In this document: piece after piece, positions 36,736 through 49,626 of the stretch
Position numbering within the stretch: the stretch's first letter is position 1
How the letters are laid out: each line of letters opens with the position of its first letter
Source of the DNA: Hetaerina americana
Lineage: Eukaryota > Arthropoda > Insecta > Odonata > Calopterygidae
Direction of reading: 5' to 3'
DNA length: 64,000 nt
NCBI GenBank assembly: GCA_022747635.1
Contig: JAKTNV010000411.1
Span: 1-64,000, forward strand
Program-made: the position numbers and the translations under genes
The notes under the pieces: generated by a model
Told to the model about the DNA's origin: nothing
The model's database searches: none
What the model saw: only the letters and a program-made list of their open reading frames with translations

Positions 36736-38660
36736 TTGCGAAAAACAACAATCTTCTGTTTAAGAGTGAATGTTTGAGGTGTTTAGAAGGCATTTATTTC
36801 ATTTTTAGAAAATTTAATTTTTCACATTTTTCCATGAAAAGTGCCAATACCCCCCTTTGGGTTCTAGGTGAAAATCTAACTTGATACAAATCAAACAAGA
36901 ATGTTTCCATGGTGTGTATTGTTGTTCATTTTCATCAAATAAACAAAATAAAACCCAGAATTAATCTTGAAGGACAAGAAATGAGCATAAAAACTGCTTC
37001 AGAGAAAGTGTTAATGTTACTAAAAGAGCCCAAATATCTAAAAATATTGGGAAAACAAAAATCTTCTGTTTTAGAGTGAATGTTTGAGATGTTTAGAAGG
37101 CATTTATTTCATTTTTAGAAAAAATAATTTTTCACATTTTTCCATGAAAAGTACCAATACCCCCCCTTTGGGTTAAAGGTGAAAATCTCACTCGACACAA
37201 ATCAAACAAAAATGTATCCAAGGTGTGTATTGTTGTTCATTTTCATCAAATAAACAAAATAAAACCCAGAATGTATCCTGAAAGACAATAAATGATCATA
37301 AAAGATGCTTCAGCCCAGGTGTTAATGTTACTAAAAGAGCCCAAATTTCTAAAAATATTGCGAAAAACAACAATCTTCTGTTTTAGAGTGAATGTTTGAG
37401 GTGTTTAGAAGGCATTTATTTCATTTTTAGAAAATTTAATTTTTCACATTTTTCCATGAAAAGTGCCAATACCCCCCCTTTGGGTTCTAGGTGAAAATCT
37501 CACTCGATACAAATCAAACAAAAATGTTTCCATGGTGTGTATTGTTGTTCATTTTCATCAAATAAACAAAATAAAACACAGAATTAATCCTGAAAGACAA
37601 GAATTGAGCATAAAAGATGCTTCAGCGCAAGTGTTAATGTTACTAAAAGAGCCCAAATTTCTAAAAATATTGCGAAAAACAACAATCTTCTGTTTTAGAG
37701 TGAATGTTTGAGATGTTTAGAAGGCATTTATTTCATTTTTAGAAAATTTAATTTTTCACATTTTTCCATGAAAAGTGCCAATACCCCCCCTTTGGGTTCA
37801 AGGTAAAATTCTCACTCGACACAAATCAAACAAAAATGTATCCAAGGTGTGTATTGTTGTTCATTTTCATCAAATAAACAAAATAAAACCCAGAATGTAT
37901 ACTGAAAGACATTAAATGATCATAAAAGATGCTTCAGCCCAGGTGTTAATGTTACTAAAAGAGCCCAAATTTCTAAAAATATTGCGAAAAACAACAATCT
38001 TCTGTTTAAGAGTGAATGTTTGAGGTGTTTAGAAGGCATTTATTTCATTTTTAGAAAATTTAATTTTTCACATTTTTCCATGAAAAGTGCCAATACCCCC
38101 CTTTGGGTTCTAGGTGAAAATCTAACTTGACACAAATCAAACAAAAATGTTTCCATGGTGTGTATTGTTGTTCATTTTCATCAAATAAACAAAATAAAAC
38201 CCAGAATTAATCCTGAAAGACAAGAAATGAGCATAAAAGATGCTTCAGCGCAAGTGTTAATGTTACTAAAAGAGCCCAAATTTCTAAAATCATTGCGAAA
38301 AACAACAATCTTCTGTTTTAGAGTGAATGTTTGAGGTGTTTATAAGGCATTTATTTCATTTTTAGAAAATTTAATTTTTCACATTTTTCCATGAAAAGTG
38401 CCAATGCCCCCCCTTTGGGTTCTAGGTGAAAATCTCACTCCACACAAATCAATCAAAAATGTATCCAAGGTGTGTATTGTTGTTCATTTTCATCAAATAA
38501 ACAAAATAAAACCTAAAATGAATCCTGAAAGACAATAAATGATCATAAAAGATGCTTCAGCGCCAGTGTTAATGTTACTAAAAGAGCCCAAATTTCTAAA
38601 AATATTGCGAAAAACAACAATCTTCTGTTTTAGAGTTAATGTTTGTGGTGTTTAGAAGGC
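36736..38660 (+). repeat. 16-mer spaced duplication, part right of transposon
   Basis: This continues the match to about 30415-32340, now at offset 6321-6322 because of the 1334-bp insertion. Shared rare markers include 'caaacaagaatgtttcc', 'attgggaaaacaaaaatct', 'gaaaaaataatttttcac', 'ggttaaaggtg' and 'aaacctaaaatgaatcc'. Beyond about 38660 the offset drops to 5698, meaning two monomers present near 32340-32960 are absent here. Confidence 0.85.
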
Positions 38661-40935
38661 ATTTATTTCATTTTTAGAAAATTTAATTTTTTACATTTTT
38701 CCATGAAAAGTGTTAATAACCCCCTTTGCGTTCTAGGTGAAAATCTCACTCGACAAAAATCAAACAAAAATGTTTCCATGGTGTGTATTGTTGTTTATTT
38801 TCATCAAATAAACAAAATAAAACCCAGAATTAATCCTGAAAGGCAAGAAATTAGCATTTATGATGCTTCAGCGCAAGTGTTAATGTTACTAAAAGAGCCA
38901 AAATTTCTAAACATATTGCGAAAAACAACAATCTTCTGTTTTAGAGTGAATGTTTGAGGTGTTTAGAAGGCATTTATTTCATTTTTAGAAAATTTAATTT
39001 TTCACATTTTTCCATGAAAAGTGCCAAAACCCCCCCTTTGGGTTCTAGGTGAAAATCTCACTCGACACAAATCAAACAAAAATGTATCCAAGGTGTGTAT
39101 TGTTGTTCATTTTCATCAAATAAACAAAATAAAACCCAGAATGAATCCTGAAAGACAATAAATGATCATAAAAGATGCCTCAGCCCAGGTGTTAATGTTA
39201 CTAAAAGAGCCCAAATTTCTAAAAATATTGCGAAAAACAACAATCTTCTGTTTTAGAGTGAATGTTTGAGGTGTTTAGAAGGCATTTATTTCATTTTTAG
39301 AAAATTTAATTTTTCACATTTTTCCATGAAAAGTGCCAATACCCCTCCCTTTGGGTTCTAGGTGAAAATCTCACTTGACACAAATCAAACAAAAAAGTTT
39401 CCATTGTGTGTATTGTTGTTCATTTTCATCAAATAAACAAAATAAAACCCAGAATTAATCCTGAAAGACATGAAATGAGCATAAAAGATGCTTCAGCGCA
39501 AGTGTTAATTTTACTAAAAGAGCCCAAATTTCTAAAAATATTGCGAAAAACAACAATCTTCTGTTTTAGAGTGAATGTTTGAGGTGTTAAGAAGGCATTT
39601 ATTTCATTTTTAGAAAATTTAATTTTTTACATTTTTCCATGAAAAGTGTTAATACCCCCCTTTGCGTTCTAGGTGAAAATCTCACTCGACACGAATCAAA
39701 CAAAAAAGTTTCCATGGTGTGTATTGTTGTTTATTTTCATCAAATAACTAAAATAAAACCCAGAATTAATCCTGAAAGACAAGAAATTAGCATAAATGAT
39801 GCTTCAGCGCAAGTGTTAATGTTACTAAAAGAGCCCAAATTTCTAAAAATATTGCGAAAAACAACAATCTTCTGTTTTGAGTTAATGTTTGTGGTGTTTA
39901 GAAGGCATTTATTTCATTTTTAGAAAATTTAATTTTTCACATTTTTCCATGAAAAGTGCCAATACCCCCCCCTTTGGGTTCTAGGTGAAAATCTCACTGG
40001 ACACAAATCAAACAAAAATGTATCCAAGGTGTGTATTGTTGTTCATTTTCATCAAATAAACAAAATAAAACCCAGAATTAATCTTGAAAAACAAGAAATG
40101 AGCATAAAAGTTGCTTCAGCGCAAGTGTTAATGTTACTAAAAGAGCCCAAATTTCTAAAAATATTGCGAAAAACAACAATCTTCTTTTTTAGAGTGAATG
40201 TTTGAGGTGTTTAGAAGGCATTTATTTCATTTTTAGAAAATTTAATTTTTTACATTTTTCCTTGAAAAGTGTTAATACCCCCCTTTGGGTTCTAGGTGAA
40301 AATCTCACTTGACGCAAATCAAACAAAAATGTATCCAAGGTGTGTATTGTTGTTCATTTTCATCAAATAAACAAAATAAAACCCAGAATGAATCCTGAAA
40401 GACAATAAATGATCATAAAAGATGCTTCTGCCCAGGTGTTAATGTTACTAAAAGAGCCCAAATTTCTAAAAATATTGCGAAAAACAACAATCTTCTGTTT
40501 TAGAGTGAATGTTTGAGGTGTTTAGAAGGCATTTATTTCATTTTTAGAAAATTTAATTTTTCACTTTTTTCCATGAAAAGTGCCAATACCCCCCCCTTTG
40601 GGTTCTACGTGAAAATCTAACTTGACACAAATCAAACAAAAATGTTTCCATGGTGTGTATTGTTGTTCATTTTCATCAAATAAACAAAATAAAACACAGA
40701 ATTAATCCTGAAAGACAAGAAATGAGCATAAAAGATGCTTCAGCGAAAGTGTTAATGTTACTAAAAGAGCCCAAATTTCTAAAATCATTGCGAAAAACAA
40801 CAATCTTCTGTTTTAGAGTGAATGTTTGAGGTGTTTATAAGGCATTAATTTCATTTTTTGAAAATTTAATTTTTCACATTTTTCCATGAAAAGTGCCAAT
40901 ACCCCCCCCTTTGGGTTCTAGGTGAAAATCTCAGT
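38440..40935 (+). repeat. 8-mer higher-order repeat, copy 1
   Basis: This unit of about 2496 bp is repeated next to itself. Shared markers with copy 2 are 'aaacctaaaatgaatcc', 'gttaataaccccctttgcg', 'agcatttatgatgcttc', 'gatgcctcagccc', 'cgacacgaatcaaac' and 'tgttttgagttaatg' (missing 'ag', a shared two-base deletion). Near 40843 it has the 'ggcattaatttcattttttg' variant. Private differences from copy 2 are few, for example 'gttctacgtg' near 40604. Confidence 0.85.
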
Positions 40936-43431
40936 CGACACAAATCAATCAAAAATGTATCCAAGGTGTGTATTGTTGTTCATTTTCATCAAATAAACAA
41001 AATAAAACCTAAAATGAATCCTGAAAGACAATAAATGATCATAAAAGATGCTTCAGCGCCAGTGTTAATGTTACTAAAAGAGCCCAAATTTCTAAAAATA
41101 TTGCGAAAAACAACAATCTTCTGTTTTAGAGTTAATGTTTGTGGTGTTTAGAAGGCATTTATTTCATTTTTAGAAAATTTAATTTTTTACATTTTTCCAT
41201 GAAAAGTGTTAATAACCCCCTTTGCGTTCTAGGTGAAAATCTCACTCGACAAAAATCAAACAAAAATGTTTCCATGGTGTGTATTGTTGTTTATTTTCAT
41301 CAAATAAACAAAATAAAACCCAGAATTAATCCTGAAAGGCAAGAAATTAGCATTTATGATGCTTCAGCGCAAGTGTTAATGTTACTAAAAGAGCCAAAAT
41401 TTCTAAACATATTGCGAAAAACAACAATCTTCTGTTTTAGAGTGAATGTTTGAGGTGTTTAGAAGGCATTTATTTCATTTTTAGAAAATTTAATTTTTCA
41501 CATTTTTCCATGAAAAGTGCCAAAACCCCCCCTTTGGGTTCTAGGTGAAAATCTCACTCGACACAAATCAAACAAAAATGTATCCAAGGTGTGTATTGTT
41601 GTTCATTTTCATCAAATAAACAAAATAAAACCCAGAATGAATCCTGAAAGACAATAAATGATCATAAAAGATGCCTCAGCCCAAGTGTTAATGTTACTAA
41701 AAGAGCCCAAATTTCTAAAAATATTGCGAAAAACAACAATCTTCTGTTTTAGAGTGAATGTTTGAGGTGTTTAGAAGGCATTTATTTCATTTTTAGAAAA
41801 TTTAATTTTTCACATTTTTCCATGAAAAGTGCCAATACCCCTCCCTTTGGGTTCTAGGTGAAAATCTCACTTGACACAAATCAAACAAAAAAGTTTCCAT
41901 TGTGTGTATTGTTGTTCATTTTCATCAAATAAACAAAATAAAACCCAGAATTAATCCTGAAAGACATGAAATGAGCATAAAAGATGCTTCAGCGCAAGTG
42001 TTAATTTTACTAAAAGAGCCCAAATTTCTAAAAATATTGCGAAAAACAACAATCTTCTGTTTTAGAGTGAATGTTTGAGGTGTTAAGAAGGCATTTATTT
42101 CATTTTTAGAAAATTTAATTTTTTACATTTTTCCATGAAAAGTGTTAATACCCCCCTTTGCGTTCTAGGTGAAAATCTCACTCGACACGAATCAAACAAA
42201 AAAGTTTCCATGGTGTGTATTGTTGTTTATTTTCATCAAATAACTAAAATAAAACCCAGAATTAATCCTGAAAGACAAGAAATTAGCATAAATGATGCTT
42301 CAGCGCAAGTGTTAATGTTACTTAAAGAGCCCAAATTTCTAAAAATATTGCGAAAAACAACAATCTTCTGTTTTGAGTTAATGTTTGTGGTGTTTAGAAG
42401 GCATTTATTTCATTTTTAGAAAATTTAATTTTTCACATTTTTCCATGAAAAGTGCCAATACCCCCCCCTTTGGGTTCTAGGTGAAAATCTCACTGGACAC
42501 AAATCAAACAAAAATGTATCCAAGGTGTGTATTGTTGTTCATTTTCATCAAATAAACAAAATAAAACCCAGAATTAATCTTGAAAAACAAGAAATGAGCA
42601 TAAAAGTTGCTTCAGCGCAAGTGTTAATGTTACTAAAAGAGCCCAAATTTCTAAAAATATTGCGAAAAACAACAATCTTCTTTTTTAGAGTGAATGTTTG
42701 AGGTGTTTAGAAGGCATTTATTTCATTTTTAGAAAATTTAATTTTTTACATTTTTCCTTGAAAAGTGTTAATACCCCCCTTTGGGTTCTAGGTGAAAATC
42801 TCACTTGACGCAAATCAAACAAAAATGTATCCAAGGTGTGTATTGTTGTTCATTTTCATCAAATAAACAAAATAAAACCCAGAATGAATCCTGAAAGACA
42901 ATAAATGATCATAAAAGATGCTTCTGCCCAGGTGTTAATGTTACTAAAAGAGCCCAAATTTCTAAAAATATTGCGAAAAACAACAATCTTCTGTTTTAGA
43001 GTGAATGTTTGAGGTGTTTAGAAGGCATTTATTTCATTTTTAGAAAATTTAATTTTTCACATTTTTCCATGAAAAGTGACAATACCCCCCCTTTGGGTTC
43101 TAGGTGAAAATCTAACTTGACACAAATCAAACAAAAATGTTTCCATGGTGTGTATTGTTGTTCATTTTCATCAAATAAACAAAATAAAACACAGAATTAA
43201 TCCTGAAAGACAAGAAATGAGCATAAAAGATGCTTCAGCGCAAGTGTTAATGTTACTAAAAGAGCCCAAATTTCTAAAATCATTGCGAAAAACAACAATC
43301 TTCTGTTTTAGAGTGAATGTTTGAGGTGTTTATAAGGCATTAATTTCATTTTTTGAAAATTTAATTTTTCACATTTTTCCATGAAAAGTGCCAATACCCC
43401 CCCCTTTGGGTTCTAGGTGAAAATCTCAGTC
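40936..43431 (+). repeat. 8-mer higher-order repeat, copy 2
   Basis: This is the tandem copy of the preceding unit at an offset of 2495-2496 bp, retaining its shared deletion 'tgttttgagttaatg' near 42371. It differs at isolated bases such as 'tacttaaagagc' near 42320 and 'gtgacaatacccc' near 43076. Its last monomer also opens the 4-mer duplication that follows. Confidence 0.85.
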
Positions 43432-45190
43432 GACACAAATCAAACAAAAATGTATCCAAGGTGTGTATTAATGTTCATTTTCATCAAATAAATAAAATAA
43501 AACCCAGAATGTATCCTGAAAGACAATAAATGATCATAAAAGATGCTTCAGCCCAGGTGTTAATGTTACTAAAAGAGCCCATATTTCTAAAAATATTGCG
43601 AAAAACAACAATCTCCTGTTTTAGAGTGAATGTTTGAGGTGTTTAGAAGGCATTTATTTCATTTTTAGAAAATTTAATTTTTCACATTTTTCCATGAAAA
43701 GTGTTAATACCCCCCCCCTTTGGGTTCTAGGTGAAAATCTCACTCGACACAAATCAAACAAAAATGTTTCCATGGTGTGTATTGTTGTTCATTTTCATCA
43801 AATAAACAAAATAAAACCCAGAATTAATCCTGAAAAACAAGAAATGAGCATAAAAGATGCTTCAGCGCAAGTGTTAATGTTAACTAAAAGAGCCCAAATT
43901 TCTAAAAATATTGCGAAAAACAACAATATTCTGTTTTAGAGTGAATGTTTGAGGTGTTTAGAAGGTATTCATTTCATTTTTAGAAAATTTAATTTTTCAC
44001 ATTTTTCCATGAAAAGTGCCAAAATAGTGCCCCCCCTTTGGGTTCTAGCGGAAAATCTCACTCAACACAAATCAAACAAAAATGTATCCAAGGTGTGTAT
44101 TGTTGTTCATTTTCATCAAATAAACAAAATAAAACCCAGAATGAATCCTGAAAGACAATAAAAGATCATAAAAGATGCTTCAGCCAAAGTGTTAATGTTA
44201 CTAAAAGAGCCCAAATTTCTAAAAATATTGCGAAAAACAACAATCTTCTGTTTTAGAGTGAATGTTTGAGGTGTTTAGAAGGCATTTATTTCATTTTTAG
44301 AAAATTTAATTTTTCACTTTTTTCAATGAAAAGTGCCAATACCCCCCCCTTTGGGTTCTAGGTGAAAATCTAACTTGACACAAATCAAACAAAAATGTTT
44401 CCATGGTGTGTATTGTTTTTCATTTTCATCAAATAAACAAAATAAAACACAGAATTAATCCTGAAAGACAAGAAATGAGCATAAAAGATGCTTCAGCGCA
44501 AGTGTTAATGTTACTAAAAGAGCCCAAATTTCTCAAATCATTGCGAAAAACAACAATCTTCTGTTTTAGAGTGAATGTTTGAGGTGTTTATAAGGCATTA
44601 ATTTCATTTTTTGAAAATTTAATTTTTCACATTTTTCCATGAAAAGTGCCAATACCCCCCCCTTTGGGTTCTAGGTGAAAATCTCAGTCGACACAAATCA
44701 AACAAAAATGTATCCAAGGTGTGTATTAATGTTCATTTTCATCAAATAAATAAAATAAAACCCAGAATGTATCCTGAAAGACAATAAATGATCATAAAAG
44801 ATGCTTCAGCCCAGGTGTTAATGTTACTAAAAGAGCCCAAATTTCTAAAAATATAGCGAAAAACAACAATCTTCTGTTTTAGAGTGAATGTTTGAGGTGT
44901 TTAGAAGGCATTTATTTCATTTTTAGAAAATTTAATTTTTCACATTTTTCCATGAAAAGTGTTAATACCCCCCTTTGGGTTCTAGGTGAAAATTTTACTC
45001 GACACAAATCAAACAAAAATGTTTCCATGGTGTGTATTGTTATTCATTTTCATCAAATAAACAAAATAAAACCCAGAATTAATCCTGAAAGACAAGAAAT
45101 GAGCATAAAAGATGCTTCAGCGCAAGTGTTAATGTTAACTAAAAGAGCCCAAATTTCTAAAAATATTGCGAAAAACAACAATCTTCTGTT
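43080..45190 (+). repeat. 4-mer duplication (1258-bp offset)
   Basis: Variants near 43336 and 43463 ('ggcattaatttcattttttg', 'gtgtattaatgttcatt', 'caaataaataaaataaaacc') recur near 44594 and 44723, about 1258-1260 bp later. Both units include the extra base in 'gttaactaaaagagccc'. The first unit contains the C-run rearrangement at 44013-44032. The second unit is cut short near 45190. Confidence 0.82.
44013..44032 (+). repeat. Short duplication beside a C-run
   Basis: The normal 'aaaagtgccaatacccc' is replaced by 'aagtgccaaaatagtgcccc', so 'gtgcc' occurs twice with 'aaaata' between. It looks like a short slip or template switch just before the C-run. It is followed by 'ggttctagcggaaaatc', a variant also seen near 55300 and 61563. 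Confidence 0.8.
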
Positions 45191-46499
45191 TTAGAGTGAA
45201 TGTTTGAGGTGTTAAGAAGGCATTTATTTCATTTTTAGAAAATTTAATTTTTTACATTTTTCCATGAAAAGTGCCAATACCCCCCCCTTTGGGTTCTAGG
45301 TGAAAATCTCACTTGACGCAAATCAAACAAAAATGTTTCCATGGTGTGTATTGTTGTTCATTTTCATCAAATAAACAAAATAAAACCCAGAATTAATCCT
45401 GAAAGACAAGAAATGAGCATAAAAGTTGCTTCAGCGCAAGTGTTAATGTTACTAAAAGAGCCCAAATTTCTAAAAATATTGCGAAAAACAACAATCTTCT
45501 GTTTTAGAGTGAATGTTTGAGGTGTTTAGAAGGCATTTAATTCATTTTTAGAAAATTTAATTTTTCACATTTTTCCATGAAAAGTGCCAATACCCCCCCC
45601 TTTGGGTTCTAGGTGAAAATCTCACTCGTTACAAATCAAACAAAAATGTATCCAAGATGTGTATTGTTGTTCATTTTCATCAAATAAACAAAATAAAACC
45701 CAGAATGAATCCTGAAAGACAATAAAAATCATAAAAGATGCTTCAGCCCAGGTGTTAATGTTACAAAAAGAGCCCAAATTTCTAAAAATATTGCGAAAAA
45801 CAACAATCTTCTGTTTTAAAGTGAATGTTTGAGGTGTTTAGAAGGCATTTCCTTCATTTTTAGAAAATTTAATTTTTTACATTTTTCCATGAAAAGTGTT
45901 AATACCCCCCTTTGCGTTCTAGGTGAAAATCTCACTCGACACAAATCAAACAAAAAAGTTTCCATGGTGTGTATTGTTGTTTATTTTCATCAAATAACTA
46001 AAATAAAACCCAGAAATAATCCTGAAAGACAAGAAATTAGCATAAATGATGCTTCAGCGCAAGTGTTAATGTTACTAAAAGAGCCCAAATTTCTAAAAAT
46101 ATTGCGAAAAACAACAATCTTCTGTTTTAGAGTTAATGTTTGTGGTGTTTAGAAGGCATTTATTTCATTTTTAGAAAATTTAATTTTTCACATTTTTCCA
46201 TGAAAAAAGCCAATACCCCCCCCTTTGGGTTCTAGGTGAAAATCTCACTGGACACAAATCAAACAAAAATGTATCCAAGGTGTGTATTGTTGTTCATTTT
46301 CATCAAATAAACAAAATAAAACCCAGAATTAATCTTGAATAACAAGAAATGAGCATAAAAGTTGCTTCAGCGCAAGTGTTAATGTTACTAAAAGAGCCCA
46401 AATTTCTAAAAATATTGCGAAAAACAACAATCTTCTTTTTTAGAGTGAATGTTTGAGGTGTTTAGAAAGCATTTATTTCATTTTTAGAAAATTTAATTT
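45191..46499 (+). repeat. Satellite, about four monomers
   Basis: Monomer order follows the module at 26700-27930: 'cacttgacgcaaatc', 'cactcgttacaaatc' with 'gatgtgtattgttg', then 'ggcatttccttcattttt' with 'caaataactaaaataaaacc', then 'cactggacac'. Private changes include 'gcatttaattcatttt' near 45534, 'cccagaaataatcc' near 46012 and 'atgaaaaaagccaata' near 46200. No gene is visible. Confidence 0.78.
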
Positions 46500-47640
46500 T
46501 TCACATTTTTCCATGAAAAGTGCCAATACCCCGCCTTTGGGTTCTAGGTGAAAATCTCACTCCACACAAATCAAACAAAAATGTATCCAAGGTGTGTATT
46601 GTTCATTTTCATCAAATAAACAAAATAAAACCCAGAATAAATCCTGAAAGACAATAAATGATCATAAAAGATGCTTCAGCCCAGGTGTTAATGTTACTAA
46701 AAGAGCCCAAGTTTCTAAAAATATTGCGAAAAACAACAATCTTCTTTTTTAGAGTGAATGTTTGAGGTGTTTAGAAGCCATTTATTTCATTTTTAGAAAA
46801 TTTAATTTTTCCCATTTTTCCATGAAAAGTGGCAATACCCCCCCCTTTGGGTTCTAGGTGAAAATCTCACTCGACACAAATCAAACAAAAATGTATCCAA
46901 GGTGTGTATTGTTGTTCATTTTCATCAAATAAACAAAATAAAACCCAGAATGAATCCTGAAAGACAATAAATGATCATAAAAGATGCTTCAGCCCAGGTG
47001 TTAATGTTACTAAAAGAGCCCAAATTTCTACAAATATTGCGAAAAACAACAATCTTCTGTTTTAGAGTGAATGTTTGAGGTGTTTAGAAGGCATTTATTT
47101 CATTTTTAGAAAATTTAATTTTTCACTTTTTTCCATGAAAAGTGCCAATACCCCCCCTTTGGGTTCTAGGTGAAAATCTAACTTGACACAAATCAAACAA
47201 AAATGTTTCCATGGTGTGTATTGTTGTTCATTTTCATCAAATAAACAAAATAAAACACAGAATTAATCCTGAAAGACAAGAAATGAGCATAAAAGATGCT
47301 TCAGCGCAAGTGTTAATGTTACTAAAAGAGCCCAAATTTCTAAAAATATTGCGAAAAACAACAATCTTCTGTTTTAGAGTGAATGTTTGAGGTGTTTAGA
47401 AGGCATTTATTTCATTTTTAGAAAATTAATTTTTTACATTTCTCAATGAAAAGTGCCAATACCCCCCCCCCTTTGGGTTCAAGGTGAAAATCTCACTCGA
47501 CACAAATCAAACAAAAATGTTTCCATGGTGTGTATTGTTGTTCATTTTCATCAAATAAACAAAATAAAACCCAGAATCAATCCTGAAAGACAAGAAATGA
47601 GCATAAAAGATGCTTCAGCGCAAGTGTTAATGTTACTAAA
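46500..47640 (+). repeat. 10-mer spaced duplication, copy 1
   Basis: These monomers recur at 49627-50767 at offset 3127 bp. Shared markers are 'caataccccgcctttggg' (an interrupted C-run), 'gtattgttcattttcatc' (a three-base loss relative to gtattgttgttc), 'gcccaagtttctaaaaat', 'agaagccatttatttc', 'ttttcccatttttcc', 'tttctcaatgaaaagtg' and 'cagaatcaatcctg'. The match fades near 47650. Confidence 0.83.
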
Positions 47641-49626
47641 AGAGCCCAAATTTCTAAAATCATTGCGAAAAACAACAATCTTCTGTTTTAGAGTGAATGT
47701 TTTAGGTGTTTAGAAGGCATTTATTTCATTTTTAGAAAATTAAATTTTTCACATTTTTTCATGAAAAGTGCCAATACCCCCCCCCCTTTGGGTTCTAGGT
47801 GAAAATCTCACTTGACACAAATCAAACAAAAATGTTTCCATGGTGTGTATTGTTGTTCATTTTCATCAAATAAACAAAATAAAACCCAGAATGAATCCTG
47901 AAAGACAATAAATGATCATAAAAGATGCTTCAGCCCAGGTGTTAATGTTACTAAAAGAGCCCAAATTTCTAAAAATATTGCGAAAAACAATAATCTTCTG
48001 TTTTAGAGTGAATGTTTGAGGTATTTAGAAGGCGTTTATTTCATTTTTAGAAAATTTAATTTTTCACATTTTTCCATGTAAAGTGCCAATACCCCCCCCT
48101 TTGGGTTCTAGGTGAAAATCTCACTCGACACAAATCAAACAAAAATGTATCCAAGGTGTGTATTGTTGTTCATTTTCATCAAATAAACAAAATAAAACCC
48201 AGAATTAATCTTGAATAACAAGAAATGAGCATAAAAGTTGCTTCAGCGCAAGTGTTAATGTTACTAAAAGAGCCCAAATTTCTAAAAATATTGCGAAAAA
48301 CAACAATCTTCTTTTTTAGAGTGAATGTTTGAGGTGTTTAGAAAGCATTTATTTCATTTTTAGAAAATTTAATTTTTTACATTTTTCCTTGAAAAGTGTT
48401 AATACCCCCCTTTGGGTTCTAGGTGAAAATCTCACTTGACGCAAATCAAACAAAAATGTATCCAAGGTGTGTATTGTTGTTCATTTTCATCAAATAAACA
48501 AAATAAAACCCAGAATGTATCCTGAAAGACAAGAAATGAGCATAAAAGATGCTTCAGCCCAGGTGTTAATGTTACTAAAAGAGCCAAAATTTCTAAACAT
48601 ATTGCGAAAAACAACAATCTTCTGTTTTAGAGTGAATGTTTGAGGTGTTTAGAAGGCATTTATTTCATTTTTAGAAAATTTAATTTTTCACATTTTTCCA
48701 TGAAAAGTGGATATACCCCCCCCCCTTTGGGTTCTAGGTGAAAATCTCACTCGACACAAATCAAACAAAAATGTATCCAAGGTGTGTATTGTTGTTCATT
48801 TTCATCAAATAAACAAAATAAAACCCAGAATGAATCCTGGAAGACAATAAATGATTATAAAAGATGCTTCAGCCCAGGTGTTAATGTTACTAAAAGAGCC
48901 CAAATTTCTAAAAATATTGCGAAAAACAACAATCTTCTGTTTTAGAGTGAATGTTTGAGGTGTTAAGAAGGCATTTATTTCATTTTTAGAAAATTTAATT
49001 TTTTACATTTTTCCATGAAAAGTGCCAATACCCCCCCCTTTGAATTCTAGGTGAAAATCTCACTCGACACAAATCAAACAAAAATGTTTCCATGGTGTGT
49101 ATTGTTGTTCATTTTCATCAAATAAACAAAATAAAACCCAGAATTAATCTTGAAGGACAAGAAATGAGCATAAAAGTTGCTTCAGAGAAAGTGTTAATGT
49201 TACTAAAAGAGCCCAAATTTCTAAAAATATTGCGAAAAACAACAATCTTCTGTTTAAGAGTGAATGTTTGAGATGTTTAGAAGGCATTTATTTCATTTTT
49301 AGAAAATTTAATTTTTCACATTTTTCCATGAAAAGTGCCAATACCCCGCCTTTGGGTTCTAGGTGAAAATCTAACTTGACACAAATCAAACAAAAATGTT
49401 TCCATGGTGTGTATTGTTGTTCATTTTCATCAAATAAACAAAATAAAACACAGAATTAATCCTGAAAGACAAGAAATGAGCATAAAAGATGCTTCAGCGC
49501 AAGTGTTAATGTTACTAAAAGAGCCCAAATTTCTAAAATCATTGCGAAAAACAACAGTCTTCTGTTTTAGAGTGAATGTTTGAGGTGTTTATAAGGCATT
49601 TATTTTATTTTAAGAAAATTTAATTT
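47641..49626 (+). repeat. Satellite between the 10-mer copies
   Basis: This holds about six monomers of mixed A, B and hybrid type. Private changes include 'gaggtatttagaaggcg' near 48018, 'ccatgtaaagtgcc' near 48075, 'gtggatatacccc' near 48707, 'cctttgaattctagg' near 49036 and 'attttattttaagaaaa' near 49599. A second copy of the interrupted C-run (ccccgcc) lies near 49348, exactly one monomer before that at 49660. No gene is visible. Confidence 0.78.
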
